A stretch of DNA of 50,428 nucleotides from Planktomarina sp. (GCA_020629235.1 JAHDDS010000002.1:45797-96224), one strand, 5' to 3'; counted from the first letter of the stretch, positions 15,000-23,478 are shown. Made by a program: numbers and translations. Notes: generated from the sequence alone by a model not told the origin.

Positions 15000-16516
15000 T
15001 GGACAATTTGCTGACAATCATCATTTTCACCCCCTTGTTGGCCGCCTTGATCATGGGGTTCTTGTTGAAAGGCAGCGATGCTGCGGCAATGAAAAACGCC
15101 AGGTATCTCGGGCTGTACGGAACTTTGGCCACGCTTTTTGTGGCGCTGTTTTTGTTGGCAGAATTCGACCGTGGCGATCCTGGCTTTCAGTTTGTCGAAC
15201 ATCACGCCTGGTATTTTGGGCTTAGCTACAAAGTTGGGGTCGACGGGATTAGCGCGGTTTTGGTGTTGGCCACGGTGTTGATCATGCCCGTGGTCATTCT
15301 GTCGACATGGACCATGACCCATCGGGTCAAGGAATTGATGATTGGCTTGCTGACGCTTCAAACCACTGTTCTTGGGGCATTGGCGGCTTTGGACCTGGCG
15401 CTTTTTTTCGTGTTGGCCCTGGGCAGCGCTGTGCTTTTGGTCCTTGTGATCGGTGTTTGGGGGCGTGACGCCAGCGCGGCTGCGGCCACGAAACTGGCGC
15501 TTTACACGGCCCTGGGTGGGGCAGTTCTGGGGGCTGCCATGGTGGCCATGGCGCGCACGGGGCCCGGTGCCGACATTGCTGATTTGGTAATCCACAATTT
15601 TTCTACGGCCCCGGTGTCTGTCCTGGGATTCGCCATTCCAGGCGGCATGCAGGGCGTGATGCTGATCGGGCTTTTGGTGGGGGCGGCGGTATGGACGGCC
15701 GCCTGGCCGTACCACGCATGGTTGCCACAAGCGTTGCACCAAGCGCCGCCCGTTGCGGCCTTTGTTGCGGTGGCCCTGGTTGCGAAATTGGGGGCCTATG
15801 CGTTGATCAGGTTGGGTTTGCCAGTGTTTCCTGTGGCGGGCCAAGCCATGCAACCTATCTGGCTGTGGCTGGCGGCTGTCGGCACGGTCTGGGCCGCCCT
15901 GGTGGCATTGGTGCAAACGGACTTGCGCCGCATTCTGGCGTACGGGTTCACCGCGCACATGGGTTTGGTGCTGATGGGCATTTTGTCGGCCACGCAGCAG
16001 GGCTTGGATGGGGCGATCCTGCTGTTGCTGGCCGGGGGTGTGGTCTTCGGCGGGCTGGCGGTTGCGGTTCAAATCATCACCGACCGAGGTGCCGATGCGT
16101 CGCTGACCAACCTGGGCGGTCTGATCCAACGCATGCCGCATTTCGCGGGTCTGATGGCGGTCTTCGTCTTGGGCTTGATGATCGTGCCGGGCACGGGTTC
16201 CTTCGCGGGCGTGTTCCTGGTGGTCTTGGGGGCCTTTGGGGCTGCGCCGGCCGCTGTGTTGGTGGCTTGTATCGGTGTCCCAGTTTTGGCCGCTGTCGGG
16301 TGGGGGATGTACCGCCGCGCGATGTTGGGCGAATTGATGCGTGCCAGCTTGAAAGGCTTGTCCGACGTGACACCACGTGAAGCGCTGGTGCTTTCGCTTT
16401 TGGCCTTGGGGATCATCGGTCTTGGCCTTGCGCCAGGGGCGTTACTTGAATTCACCGACACCACCGTCGCTGGCTTGCTGGACGCGCGCGCTGCGGCCCT
16501 TGCCGCAACCAACTGA
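14999..16516 (+). CDS. NuoM-like antiporter subunit lacking most proton-channel residues
   Basis: A 505-residue, about 14-TM protein with strong similarity to alphaproteobacterial NuoM: FQFVEHHAW near 65, YKVGVDGIS near 78, WPYHAWLP near 236, VALVQTDLRR near 302, AHMGLVLMG, VPGTGSFAG near 396, and DVTPREAL near the C-terminus. Compared with E. coli NuoM from memory, Glu144 is Leu141, Lys234 is Trp232, His322 is Gly346 and the terminal Glu407 is Val405; only Lys265 (Lys263 here) survives. The LPDAH motif is LPQAL. The gene is intact, starts in an ATG overlapping the NuoL-like TGA, and ends 7 bases before birA, where nuoN usually lies. With its partner it looks like a non-pumping relic or a repurposed pair. 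Confidence 0.88.
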   Translation: MDNLLTIIIFTPLLAALIMGFLLKGSDAAAMKNARYLGLYGTLATLFVALFLLAEFDRGDPGFQFVEHHAWYFGLSYKVGVDGISAVLVLATVLIMPVVILSTWTMTHRVKELMIGLLTLQTTVLGALAALDLALFFVLALGSAVLLVLVIGVWGRDASAAAATKLALYTALGGAVLGAAMVAMARTGPGADIADLVIHNFSTAPVSVLGFAIPGGMQGVMLIGLLVGAAVWTAAWPYHAWLPQALHQAPPVAAFVAVALVAKLGAYALIRLGLPVFPVAGQAMQPIWLWLAAVGTVWAALVALVQTDLRRILAYGFTAHMGLVLMGILSATQQGLDGAILLLLAGGVVFGGLAVAVQIITDRGADASLTNLGGLIQRMPHFAGLMAVFVLGLMIVPGTGSFAGVFLVVLGAFGAAPAAVLVACIGVPVLAAVGWGMYRRAMLGELMRASLKGLSDVTPREALVLSLLALGIIGLGLAPGALLEFTDTTVAGLLDARAAALAATN

Positions 16517-16523
16517 GGCGGTG

Positions 16524-17267
16524 ATGGCCCAAAGTCCACCCGTGGGCGTGTCTGTCGATTGGCACGACAACGTGACGTCCACCATGGATTTGGCCAGCAG
16601 TGTGACCGTGGATCCGGGCCAGCAACACTGGATCATGGCCCGCCACCAATCGGCCGCACGCGGTCGGCGGGGACGATCTTGGCTTGCAACCGACGCCGCC
16701 TTTTCAGGCACCGTTGTGTTGAACCCAAATTGCCCGCCTCAGGACGCCGCCCTGCGGTCTTTCGTTGCTGCCTGTGCGCTGTTTGACGCGTTGGCAGGGT
16801 ATGTCCCGGCTGCACTGTTGGCGCAAAAGTGGCCAAATGACGTGCTGCTGCAGGGGGGTAAAGTGGCGGGCATTTTGTTGGAAGCGTCTTCCAGTGGGGG
16901 CCGGGTCACCCAATTGGCGATCGGCATCGGCATCAACTTGGGGCGCGCGCCCCGCGATGTTCCGGATGCCGCTTTTGCGCCGGTGGGACTGGCGGATGTC
17001 ACCCCGTCTTTCCCAAGCGCGTCAGAGTTTTTGCCGGTTTTGGCCAAGCATCTGCAAATATGGGAAACGGTCATGGCAACCCAAGGCTTCGGGCCCGTGC
17101 GGGACGCCTGGATGGGCCAGGCCGCGCGGATGGGACAAGCCATCAAAGTGCACGCGGGATCCCAGACGTTGGACGGAACGTTCCAAGGCATCGACGCCAC
17201 CGGAAATTTGCTGCTGTTGACGCCGAAGGGTCAGAGGGCCATACCCGCCGCCGACGTTATCTTTTGA
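16524..17267 (+). CDS. birA: Biotin--[acetyl-CoA-carboxylase] ligase
   Basis: A 247-residue biotin protein ligase: AARGRRGRSW is the biotinyl-AMP loop, KWPNDVLLQGGKVAGILLE the catalytic core, then a C-terminal SH3-like domain. The N-terminal DNA-binding domain of E. coli BirA is missing, so this is a group I, non-regulatory enzyme. It activates biotin and attaches it to carrier domains such as Lys603 of MccA in this window and AccB elsewhere. It starts at ATG 16524 (GTG 16521 is also possible), directly after the NuoM-like gene. In Rhodobacterales birA usually follows nuoN, so this junction marks a missing nuoN. Confidence 0.92.
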   Translation: MAQSPPVGVSVDWHDNVTSTMDLASSVTVDPGQQHWIMARHQSAARGRRGRSWLATDAAFSGTVVLNPNCPPQDAALRSFVAACALFDALAGYVPAALLAQKWPNDVLLQGGKVAGILLEASSSGGRVTQLAIGIGINLGRAPRDVPDAAFAPVGLADVTPSFPSASEFLPVLAKHLQIWETVMATQGFGPVRDAWMGQAARMGQAIKVHAGSQTLDGTFQGIDATGNLLLLTPKGQRAIPAADVIF

Positions 17268-17285
17268 ACACAAGGCGGGCGGCCC

Positions 17286-18059
17286 ATGCTTTTGGCCATC
17301 GACTGCGGCAACACCAACACTGTTTTTTCGATCTGGGATGGGTCGAAATTTCTGTGCACCATGCGCACGTCGACGCACCATGCCCGAACCGCGGATGCCT
17401 ATTTCACGTGGTTCTCGACGCTTCTTAAACACTATGACCTGAAGCCGGACATCACCGACGTTATCATCAGTTCCACCGTGCCGCGCGTGGTGTTCAATTT
17501 GCGGGTCTTTGCCGACCGCTTTTTTGGATGCCGCCCCATGGTGGTGGGCAAACCAGATTGCCGGCTGCCGCAAACGCCGCGCGTGGATGAAGGCACCATT
17601 GTGGGGCCCGACCGTTTGGTGAATGCCGCAGGGGCCTTTGACCGCCACGGTGGGGATTTGATTGTGGTGGATTTCGGCACGGCCACGACGTTCGATGTGG
17701 TGGCCAAGGACGGCGCCTATATCGGGGGGATGATTGCCCCTGGGGTGAATCTGTCGCTTGAAGCGTTGCACATGGCCGCCGCCGCGCTGCCCCATGTGGA
17801 TATCGCCAAACCCCAGAAAGTGGTGGGCACCAACACCGTACAGTGTATGCAAGGCGGTGTGTTTTGGGGGTACGTGGGGCTGGTGAAAGAATGCTGCGCA
17901 CGTATCAAAGCGGAACGCGACCGACCCATGATGGTGATCGGCACCGGGGGCTTGGCCCCATTGTTTGCCGAAACAGAAACCCTATTTGACGCAATTGAAG
18001 ACGATTTGACGATGCATGGTCTGACGGTGATCAGTGCATTCAACAAGGAAAATGGATGA
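17286..18059 (+). CDS. coaX: Type III pantothenate kinase
   Basis: A 257-residue ASKHA-fold kinase for the first step of CoA synthesis. Diagnostic motifs are the phosphate-binding DCGNTNT at residues 6-12, GPDRLVNA near 111-118 and DFGTATTFD near 132-140, with the ribosyl-contact stretch GTGGLAPL near 220. Type III enzymes need a monovalent cation and are not inhibited by CoA. It lies 18 bases after birA and its TGA overlaps the ATG of rnj, so the three genes form one coupled unit. Confidence 0.94.
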   Translation: MLLAIDCGNTNTVFSIWDGSKFLCTMRTSTHHARTADAYFTWFSTLLKHYDLKPDITDVIISSTVPRVVFNLRVFADRFFGCRPMVVGKPDCRLPQTPRVDEGTIVGPDRLVNAAGAFDRHGGDLIVVDFGTATTFDVVAKDGAYIGGMIAPGVNLSLEALHMAAAALPHVDIAKPQKVVGTNTVQCMQGGVFWGYVGLVKECCARIKAERDRPMMVIGTGGLAPLFAETETLFDAIEDDLTMHGLTVISAFNKENG

Positions 18060-19720
18060 GCAAAAACAGGCTAGTGTACCTCCCCCTCGGCGGGGCCGGG
18101 GAGGTGGGGATGAACTGCTATGTCTATGGCTATGGGCCAGCGGACAAAGAGCGGCTGATTGTGGTGGATATCGGCGTCGCCTTTCCAGACATGGACGGCA
18201 GCCCTGGGGTCGATCTGATCTTCCCTGACTTGGACTGGTTGAAGGCTCGCAAAGATCGGATCGAGGCGGTGTTCATCACCCATGCCCACGAAGATCACAT
18301 CGGGGCCATCGGCCACACCTATGCCGATCTGGGGGTTCCAATATATGCCCGGGCGTTCACGGCCAACATCGGTCGGCGCAAATTGGACGAATACGGCGTG
18401 GGTCCCAAAGCCATCAAAACCGCGTCGCCATGGCCAAAAACGGTCAAGGCGGGACCTTTCAAAGTGGGCTTCGTGCCGATTTCACATTCCATTCCTGAAA
18501 GCAGCGGACTGGTGATCGACACGCCCACGGGACGCGTGGTGCACACCGGCGACTTTAAATTGGACGAACAGCCCTTGGTGGGCGAGGCATGGGATCCAGA
18601 CCTGTGGGCCGACATTTCCAAACCCGGGGTGAAGGCCCTGGTGTGCGACAGCACAAACGTGTTTTCGCGCGAACCGGGCCGGTCTGAAAGCACCTTGGGC
18701 GACAATATCAAAGAACTGATCCAAAGCGCCGACCAGATGGTGGTGGCCACGACCTTTGCGTCCAACGTGGCGCGCCTGAAAACCTTGGCCGATGCAGGCC
18801 GGGCCGCGGGCCGGTCGATCTGCTTGTTGGGGCGGGCCATGCGCCGCATGGTGGAAGCTGGTGTCGAAACGGGTGTTTTGGCAGATTTCCCCCCCACCAT
18901 CAGCCCAGAAGACGCGTTGGATGTGCCGCGCGGGAACCTGATGCTTTTGGTGACGGGCAGCCAAGGCGAACGGCGCGCGGCGTCAGCCCAGCTGGCCCAA
19001 GGCAAGTACCGCGGGTTGAAGTTGAAAGAAGGGGATATGTTCCTGTTTTCATCGAAAACCATCCCTGGCAACGAACGCGGTGTGATCCGCATTATCAATC
19101 AATTGTCCGAAATGGGCGTTGATGTGGTGGACGACAATTCGGGCGCGTACCATGTGTCTGGCCACGCCAACCGCCCCGATCTGCAAACCATGCACCACGT
19201 GGTGAAGCCGCAGATGGTGGTGCCCATGCACGGCGAACACCGCCACTTGCGCGAACACGCGAAGCTGGCCGAAGCAGGCGGATTGCAATCCATCGTGGCC
19301 GTCAATGGCACCATGGTGGATTTGTCCGGCAACGCCCCCAAGGTGGCCGAATACGTGGAAACCGGGCGCACATATTTGGACGGCAGCGTCCAGATCGGTG
19401 CATTGGACGGTATTGTGCGCGACCGTATCCGCATGGCATTGAACGGCCACATTATGGTGAACGTGATCTTGGAAGGGGATGAACCGATCGGCGAACCCTG
19501 GGTCGAAATCAAAGGTCTGCCAGAAATCGGCGACAGCAAAGCCGCCTTGGTAGAGGTGTTGGAGGAAGACCTGAACCAGTTCATGATGCGGGCAGGGGCC
19601 AAAACCCTGCGCGATGATGACAAACTTGAAGATGAACTGCGCCGCATTGCCCGCAAGACCGCGCAGTCAGAAATTGGCAAAAAGCCCGAGATGACCGTGG
19701 TGATCAGCCGCTTGAATTAA
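18056..19720 (+). CDS. rnj: Ribonuclease J
   Basis: A 554-residue metallo-beta-lactamase/beta-CASP nuclease with 5'-3' exo- and endonuclease activity in mRNA turnover and rRNA maturation. The metal motif HAHEDH is at 76-81; PISHSIPES and HTGDFKLD supply further metal ligands; SGHANRPDLQTMHHVVKP and the MHGEHRHL segment are beta-CASP motifs, and the C-terminal domain is present. Length fits RNase J. The ATG at 18056 overlaps the coaX stop (ATGA). Rhodobacterales use RNase J alongside RNase E. Confidence 0.94.
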   Translation: MSKNRLVYLPLGGAGEVGMNCYVYGYGPADKERLIVVDIGVAFPDMDGSPGVDLIFPDLDWLKARKDRIEAVFITHAHEDHIGAIGHTYADLGVPIYARAFTANIGRRKLDEYGVGPKAIKTASPWPKTVKAGPFKVGFVPISHSIPESSGLVIDTPTGRVVHTGDFKLDEQPLVGEAWDPDLWADISKPGVKALVCDSTNVFSREPGRSESTLGDNIKELIQSADQMVVATTFASNVARLKTLADAGRAAGRSICLLGRAMRRMVEAGVETGVLADFPPTISPEDALDVPRGNLMLLVTGSQGERRAASAQLAQGKYRGLKLKEGDMFLFSSKTIPGNERGVIRIINQLSEMGVDVVDDNSGAYHVSGHANRPDLQTMHHVVKPQMVVPMHGEHRHLREHAKLAEAGGLQSIVAVNGTMVDLSGNAPKVAEYVETGRTYLDGSVQIGALDGIVRDRIRMALNGHIMVNVILEGDEPIGEPWVEIKGLPEIGDSKAALVEVLEEDLNQFMMRAGAKTLRDDDKLEDELRRIARKTAQSEIGKKPEMTVVISRLN

Positions 19721-19744
19721 CGCTTTGGACGCGAAACCAGACGA

Positions 19745-21457
19745 ATGACGACCCTTATTGATCAAATTAATGCTGCCTGTGCGGACGCCTTTGCTGCCTG
19801 TGGGTTTGACACGAAGTTTGCCGCCGTACGCGAATCTGACCGGCCGGATATGGCGGACTTTCAGTGCAATGGCGCGCTGCCCATCGGGAAGATGCAAAAG
19901 CAAAACCCGATGGATGTGGCGGACAAAATCGTCGCCGCCATGGCAGACAATCCCATTGTGACTGTCGAAGCGGCGAGGCCAGGGTTCTTGAACTTCCGGG
20001 TGCGGGACAGCGCCTTGGCCCACCACATCGCCACAATTGCCGCCGATCCCAGATCTTTGGCGGTCACGGCTGCAACGGCTTCGAAGATTTTGGTGGACTA
20101 TGGCGGGCCCAACGTCGCCAAAGATATGCACGTGGGGCACCTGCGCGCTGCCATTATCGGGCAAGCACTGAAGGACATTTTGCGCTTTGCCGGACACGAC
20201 GCCGACGGGGATGTGCACCTGGGCGACTGGGGCCTGCAGATGGGGCAGTTGATCGCCTTTATCGAAGCTGAACACCCCCATCTGTTGGACGGCGGCGAAA
20301 TCACCATGGAAGACCTGCAAGCTTGGTACCCCCAGGCCAGTGGTCTGTCCAAAACCGACGATGCTTTCCGCGAAAAAGCCCGTGCCGCCACTATGGCACT
20401 GCAAGCGGGGCAGGCCGACTATTTCGCATTGTGGGAACGCATGCGGGCGGCGTCGGTGGCCAGTCTGAAGCGCGACTATGATTGGTTGGGGGTCCAGTTC
20501 GAATATTGGTACGGCGAAAGTCGGTATCAGTCTGCGCTCGATACCATGGTGGCAGACCTGCAATCTACAGGCGTGGCCGAGCTGGACGACGGGGCGATGA
20601 TCATCCGCACGTCTGACGACGGCAAACTGCCACCACTGATCTTGCGCAATTCAAACGGGGCCTATGGATACGGGGCCACCGACGTGGCCACCATTCAAGA
20701 CCGCATCCAGGACCCGGCGTTGCAAACGATCCTCTATGTGGTGGATGCCCGGCAATCGACCCATTTCAAACAGGTGTTCAAATCCTGTGAACGGGCAGGG
20801 TACTTGGGAACTGTCAGCGCGGAACACATCGCCTTTGGCACTGTCAACGGCACGGACGGCAAGCCGTTTAAGACCCGCGAAGGCGGCACCATGCGGCTGA
20901 CCGATTTGATCGCAATGATGGTGGATGCCGTGCGCGCGCGCCTGGACGATGCAGGGTCCATACCTGAAACGGACCGGGCCGCCGTGGCCCAGACCGTGGC
21001 CCAAGCCGCCATAAAATTCGGCGAATTGTCCCACGACCGCGAAAAAAACTATGTCTTTGACATCGACCAGTTTGCCCAATTTGAAGGCAAGACCGGCCCT
21101 TATCTGCAGTACACTTGCGTGCGCATTCAAACGCTGTTGGACGCTGCGGCCCAGGACGGGAAAACCCCCGGCACGATCACATCTGTGGGCGACGGCGGGC
21201 GGGCTTTGGCCTTGGCCTTGGACGCGTTTCCTGCAGCGATTGACAAATCCATCAAGGCCCGCAAGCCCAGTCACCTGGCCAACCATGCTTATCGCATCGC
21301 GGAAGCGGCCAACGGATTTTACCAGAAAAACCGTGTCCTGTCGGCAGGGGTATCCGCCGAAGACGCCGCAAGCCATTTGGCCACCCTGGCCGCAGCACAA
21401 CGCCAGTTGACACTTGCATTGGATCTGATGGGGATATCGGTTCCCACAAAGATGTAA
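19745..21457 (+). CDS. argS: Arginyl-tRNA synthetase, E. coli/Caulobacter-like subtype
   Basis: A 570-residue class I synthetase. It has an N-terminal Add-1 domain (DRPDMADFQCNGAL near 30), the catalytic entry VDYGGPNVAKDMHVGHLR (HIGH-type motif HVGH at 129-132), and the C-terminal DALR anticodon-binding domain. The VDYGGPNVAK context matches the E. coli/Caulobacter-type enzyme. Most Rhodobacterales enzymes, as I recall them, have VEYVSANPTGPMHVGHAR instead. This may be a transferred or second argS. It starts 24 bases after rnj and is followed by a tRNA gene on the other strand. Charging of tRNA-Arg is well supported by the family; the subtype point is inference. Confidence 0.93.
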   Translation: MTTLIDQINAACADAFAACGFDTKFAAVRESDRPDMADFQCNGALPIGKMQKQNPMDVADKIVAAMADNPIVTVEAARPGFLNFRVRDSALAHHIATIAADPRSLAVTAATASKILVDYGGPNVAKDMHVGHLRAAIIGQALKDILRFAGHDADGDVHLGDWGLQMGQLIAFIEAEHPHLLDGGEITMEDLQAWYPQASGLSKTDDAFREKARAATMALQAGQADYFALWERMRAASVASLKRDYDWLGVQFEYWYGESRYQSALDTMVADLQSTGVAELDDGAMIIRTSDDGKLPPLILRNSNGAYGYGATDVATIQDRIQDPALQTILYVVDARQSTHFKQVFKSCERAGYLGTVSAEHIAFGTVNGTDGKPFKTREGGTMRLTDLIAMMVDAVRARLDDAGSIPETDRAAVAQTVAQAAIKFGELSHDREKNYVFDIDQFAQFEGKTGPYLQYTCVRIQTLLDAAAQDGKTPGTITSVGDGGRALALALDAFPAAIDKSIKARKPSHLANHAYRIAEAANGFYQKNRVLSAGVSAEDAASHLATLAAAQRQLTLALDLMGISVPTKM

Positions 21458-21530
21458 GCGCTTCGCCGGACCAAGCGATATCGTATTGGGCCGGGACCAG
21501 TGTAACGCAACGATTAACAGCATGGGAAAG

Positions 21531-21620
21531 TGGCAGAGAGACAGGGATTCGAACCCTGGGTACCCTTGCAGGTACAACGGATTTCGAATCCGTCCCGTTC
21601 GACCACTCCGGCACCTCTCC
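21531..21620 (-). tRNA. tRNA-Ser (anticodon CGA)
   Basis: Read on the minus strand, a 90-base cloverleaf with a long variable arm. The 5' acceptor GGAGAGG pairs with the 3' side using G-U pairs at both ends; the anticodon loop has CGA between GGATT and AATCC; the T arm is CAGGG-TTCGAAT-CCCTG; discriminator G73; CCA is encoded. The long variable arm and G73 are serine identity features. It reads UCG. Confidence 0.95.
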
Positions 21621-21638
21621 GCGCATGGTGGTGGGCGC

Positions 21639-21667
21639 GTGTTATCCAAGGCGCTTTCCACACGCAA
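21639..21667 (-). promoter_or_regulatory. Candidate promoter for tRNA-Ser
   Basis: On the minus strand TTGCGT (21667-21662) and TAACAC (21644-21639) are separated by exactly 17 bases and lie 18 bases upstream of the tRNA 5' end. Spacing is ideal, element match moderate. Confidence 0.42.
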
Positions 21668-21738
21668 GGGTGATTTGCCCTTGGGTTCCGGCGATGTTGG
21701 ATTACCTTACACCCACGCAGCGAAGGAAGGGCGACGCG

Positions 21739-22563
21739 ATGCTGATTTTGCGCAACTTTGGAATGGTGGTTTTGGTTTGGATGGCGACGGCCTTGCCAGG
21801 TTTGTCTGCCGATCGGGCCAAATTGGAAGCCTTCATGGAGGTCACTGGATTTGACGTCGCCTTAGAAGGATTGCGGGTGTCGGCCCATAACGCGCCCGCC
21901 ATGGTGGGCCTGGACGCGGCTGACTTCGGCCTGACGTGGATCAAAGTTGCGGACGAGGTGTTTGAACCCAAACAGTTGAAAATTGACGCCCTGAACATCT
22001 TGGAAAAAACCTTGTCCGATGATGTGTTGAACCATGCCGTTGAATTCTATGCCAGCCCGCTGGGACAGCGCTTGGTGACGGCGGAAAATGCCAGCCATTT
22101 GGCCGACGACGCCCGCAAAGCTGAAGAAGGCGCGCGTTTGGCCGCGGACTTGATGAAACGCGGGTCGCCGCAGCCGCAGTATTTCTTGGATATGTCCGAC
22201 GCGGTTGGGTCCATCGACACAGGGATCGCGCAGTTCCGAGAAGTGCAGGTGCGCTTCTTACTGGCCGCTATGGCCGCGGGCCTGATCGAAGCGGATATGT
22301 CTGAAGAAGACTTGCGCATGGTCTTGGGTCAAAACGACGACGATATTCGCAGCGAAGTGCTGCAAAACATGATCAACTCCAACGCTTTCACCTATCGCGA
22401 TTTTTCGGACATCGAGATGCGTGAATATTCGGAAGCCCTGGCCACAGATGAAATGCGCGAACTCTATGAACTGATGAATGCGGTGCAATATACACTGATG
22501 GCGGACCGCTATGAAGTTTTGGCAAGCCGCATGGCGGAATTACACCCAAGTCAGGAATTGTGA
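21739..22563 (+). CDS. Secreted DUF2059-like protein
   Basis: A 274-residue protein with a Sec signal peptide (MLILRNFGMVVLVWMATALPGLSA), then an almost entirely helical acidic body. DALNILEKTLSDDVLNHAVEFYASPLGQRLV fits the DUF2059 pattern (a helix, then FYxSPxGQ/K). Length exceeds the basic DUF2059 unit, suggesting one full unit and a second diverged helical region (residues 170-270). It is periplasmic; function is unknown. ATG 21739 is chosen for the signal peptide and the GGAAGGG 9 bases upstream; an earlier in-frame start would run into the tRNA promoter region. Confidence 0.72.
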   Translation: MLILRNFGMVVLVWMATALPGLSADRAKLEAFMEVTGFDVALEGLRVSAHNAPAMVGLDAADFGLTWIKVADEVFEPKQLKIDALNILEKTLSDDVLNHAVEFYASPLGQRLVTAENASHLADDARKAEEGARLAADLMKRGSPQPQYFLDMSDAVGSIDTGIAQFREVQVRFLLAAMAAGLIEADMSEEDLRMVLGQNDDDIRSEVLQNMINSNAFTYRDFSDIEMREYSEALATDEMRELYELMNAVQYTLMADRYEVLASRMAELHPSQEL

Positions 22564-22567
22564 TCGC

Positions 22568-22596
22568 TTGACACTGCGGGGGATGGGTGGGATATG
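22568..22596 (+). promoter_or_regulatory. Probable sigma-70 promoter of rplU-rpmA
   Basis: A perfect -35 TTGACA (22568-22573), a 17-base spacer and a weaker -10 GATATG (22591-22596). It lies about 145 bases upstream of rplU, so the mRNA would have a leader containing a GGGTCT/AGACCC hairpin (22623-22650). Confidence 0.6.
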
Positions 22597-22740
22597 CCGC
22601 CCATGGCCCCGGCAATCGTCGCGGGTCTTTTTATGTTTTGTCTGAGACCCAGACACGCAGCCCCCGGTGATCGTGGATGAAATGCCACGGTCGACAAAGC
22701 GAAAGCTGCCAAAGGGCGCGGAAAAATGAAGGAAACGCAC

Positions 22741-23472
22741 ATGTTTGCGGTTATGAAAACCGGCGGCAAGCAATATCGGGTTCAATCCGGTGATGTGTTG
22801 CGCGTCGAAAAGCTGGCAGCGGATGCTGGCGAAACAGTTCAATTCAACGAAGTGCTGATGGTGGGTGCCACTGTGGGGACTCCCCTGGTGGACGGTGCCG
22901 GCGTGCAAGCCGAAGTGATCGACCAGATCAAAGGCGACAAGGTGATCAACTTTGTTAAGCGCCGGCGCAAGCATTCGTCCAAGCGCACCAAAGGCCACCG
23001 CCAGCAACTGACGCTGCTGCGCGTGACGGACATTTTGGAAAAAGGCGCTGACAAGTCCGGCGTGAAAGCTGCAATCGGTGCAGGGTCTGTTGCCGGTGCC
23101 GCCATCATGGCCGCCGCCGCAGCAAAGCCCGCCAAGAAAGCAGCTGCCCCGAAGAAGGAAGCTGCACCGAAGAAAGCCGCCGCGCCAAAGGCAGAGCCTG
23201 CAGTGACAGCTGATGATGTGGCCGGTGTTGAACCCGCCAACTTGCTGAAAACGGCGCGTGACGGCGGCCCAGATGATCTGAAAAGGATTTCTGGCGTTGG
23301 GCCAAAACTGGAAGGCACATTGCACGAAATCGGTGTATTCCACTTTGACCAAATCGCCGCTTGGGGCCCCGCTGAAATCGCGTTCATGGACGACCGTCTG
23401 TCGTTCAAAGGCCGCATCGAGCGTGACAACTGGATCGAGCAAGCCGCCGCGTTTGCCGCTGAAAAGGAGTAA
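22741..23472 (+). CDS. rplU: 50S ribosomal protein L21 with C-terminal helix-hairpin-helix extension
   Basis: A 243-residue protein, over twice the usual length. Residues 1-103 are L21 (FAVMKTGGKQYRVQ start, RRRKHSSKRTKGHRQ rRNA-binding stretch). Residues 115-155 are an Ala/Lys/Pro linker. Residues 175-243 are a compact domain with DDLKRISGVGPKLEG and FHFDQIAAWG, the same type as in the protein at 10826-11650. Such extensions are known in Rhodobacterales L21. ATG 22741 is preferred to 22726 because the AAGGAAA between them acts as its ribosome site and L21 proteins begin MFAV. rpmA follows after 6 bases. Confidence 0.95.
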   Translation: MFAVMKTGGKQYRVQSGDVLRVEKLAADAGETVQFNEVLMVGATVGTPLVDGAGVQAEVIDQIKGDKVINFVKRRRKHSSKRTKGHRQQLTLLRVTDILEKGADKSGVKAAIGAGSVAGAAIMAAAAAKPAKKAAAPKKEAAPKKAAAPKAEPAVTADDVAGVEPANLLKTARDGGPDDLKRISGVGPKLEGTLHEIGVFHFDQIAAWGPAEIAFMDDRLSFKGRIERDNWIEQAAAFAAEKE

Positions 23473-23478
23473 TTTCCC

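Noticed and set aside
14903-16141. Long antisense frame of 412 codons opposite the NuoM-like gene
   Set aside because: His/Gln/Arg-rich composition with no recognisable motif. It is a shadow of a high-GC coding strand whose plus-strand frame has clear NuoM motifs.
12981-16516. NuoL/M-like pair as DabB, Mrp or hydrogenase-4 antiporter subunits
   Set aside because: Loop motifs match alphaproteobacterial NuoL and NuoM specifically, there is no DabA-like, MrpB-G or hydrogenase partner, and birA-coaX-rnj is the nuo-linked order.
22583-22604. 8-bp stem upstream of rplU as a terminator
   Set aside because: It overlaps the spacer and -10 of the TTGACA promoter and has no T tract directly after it.
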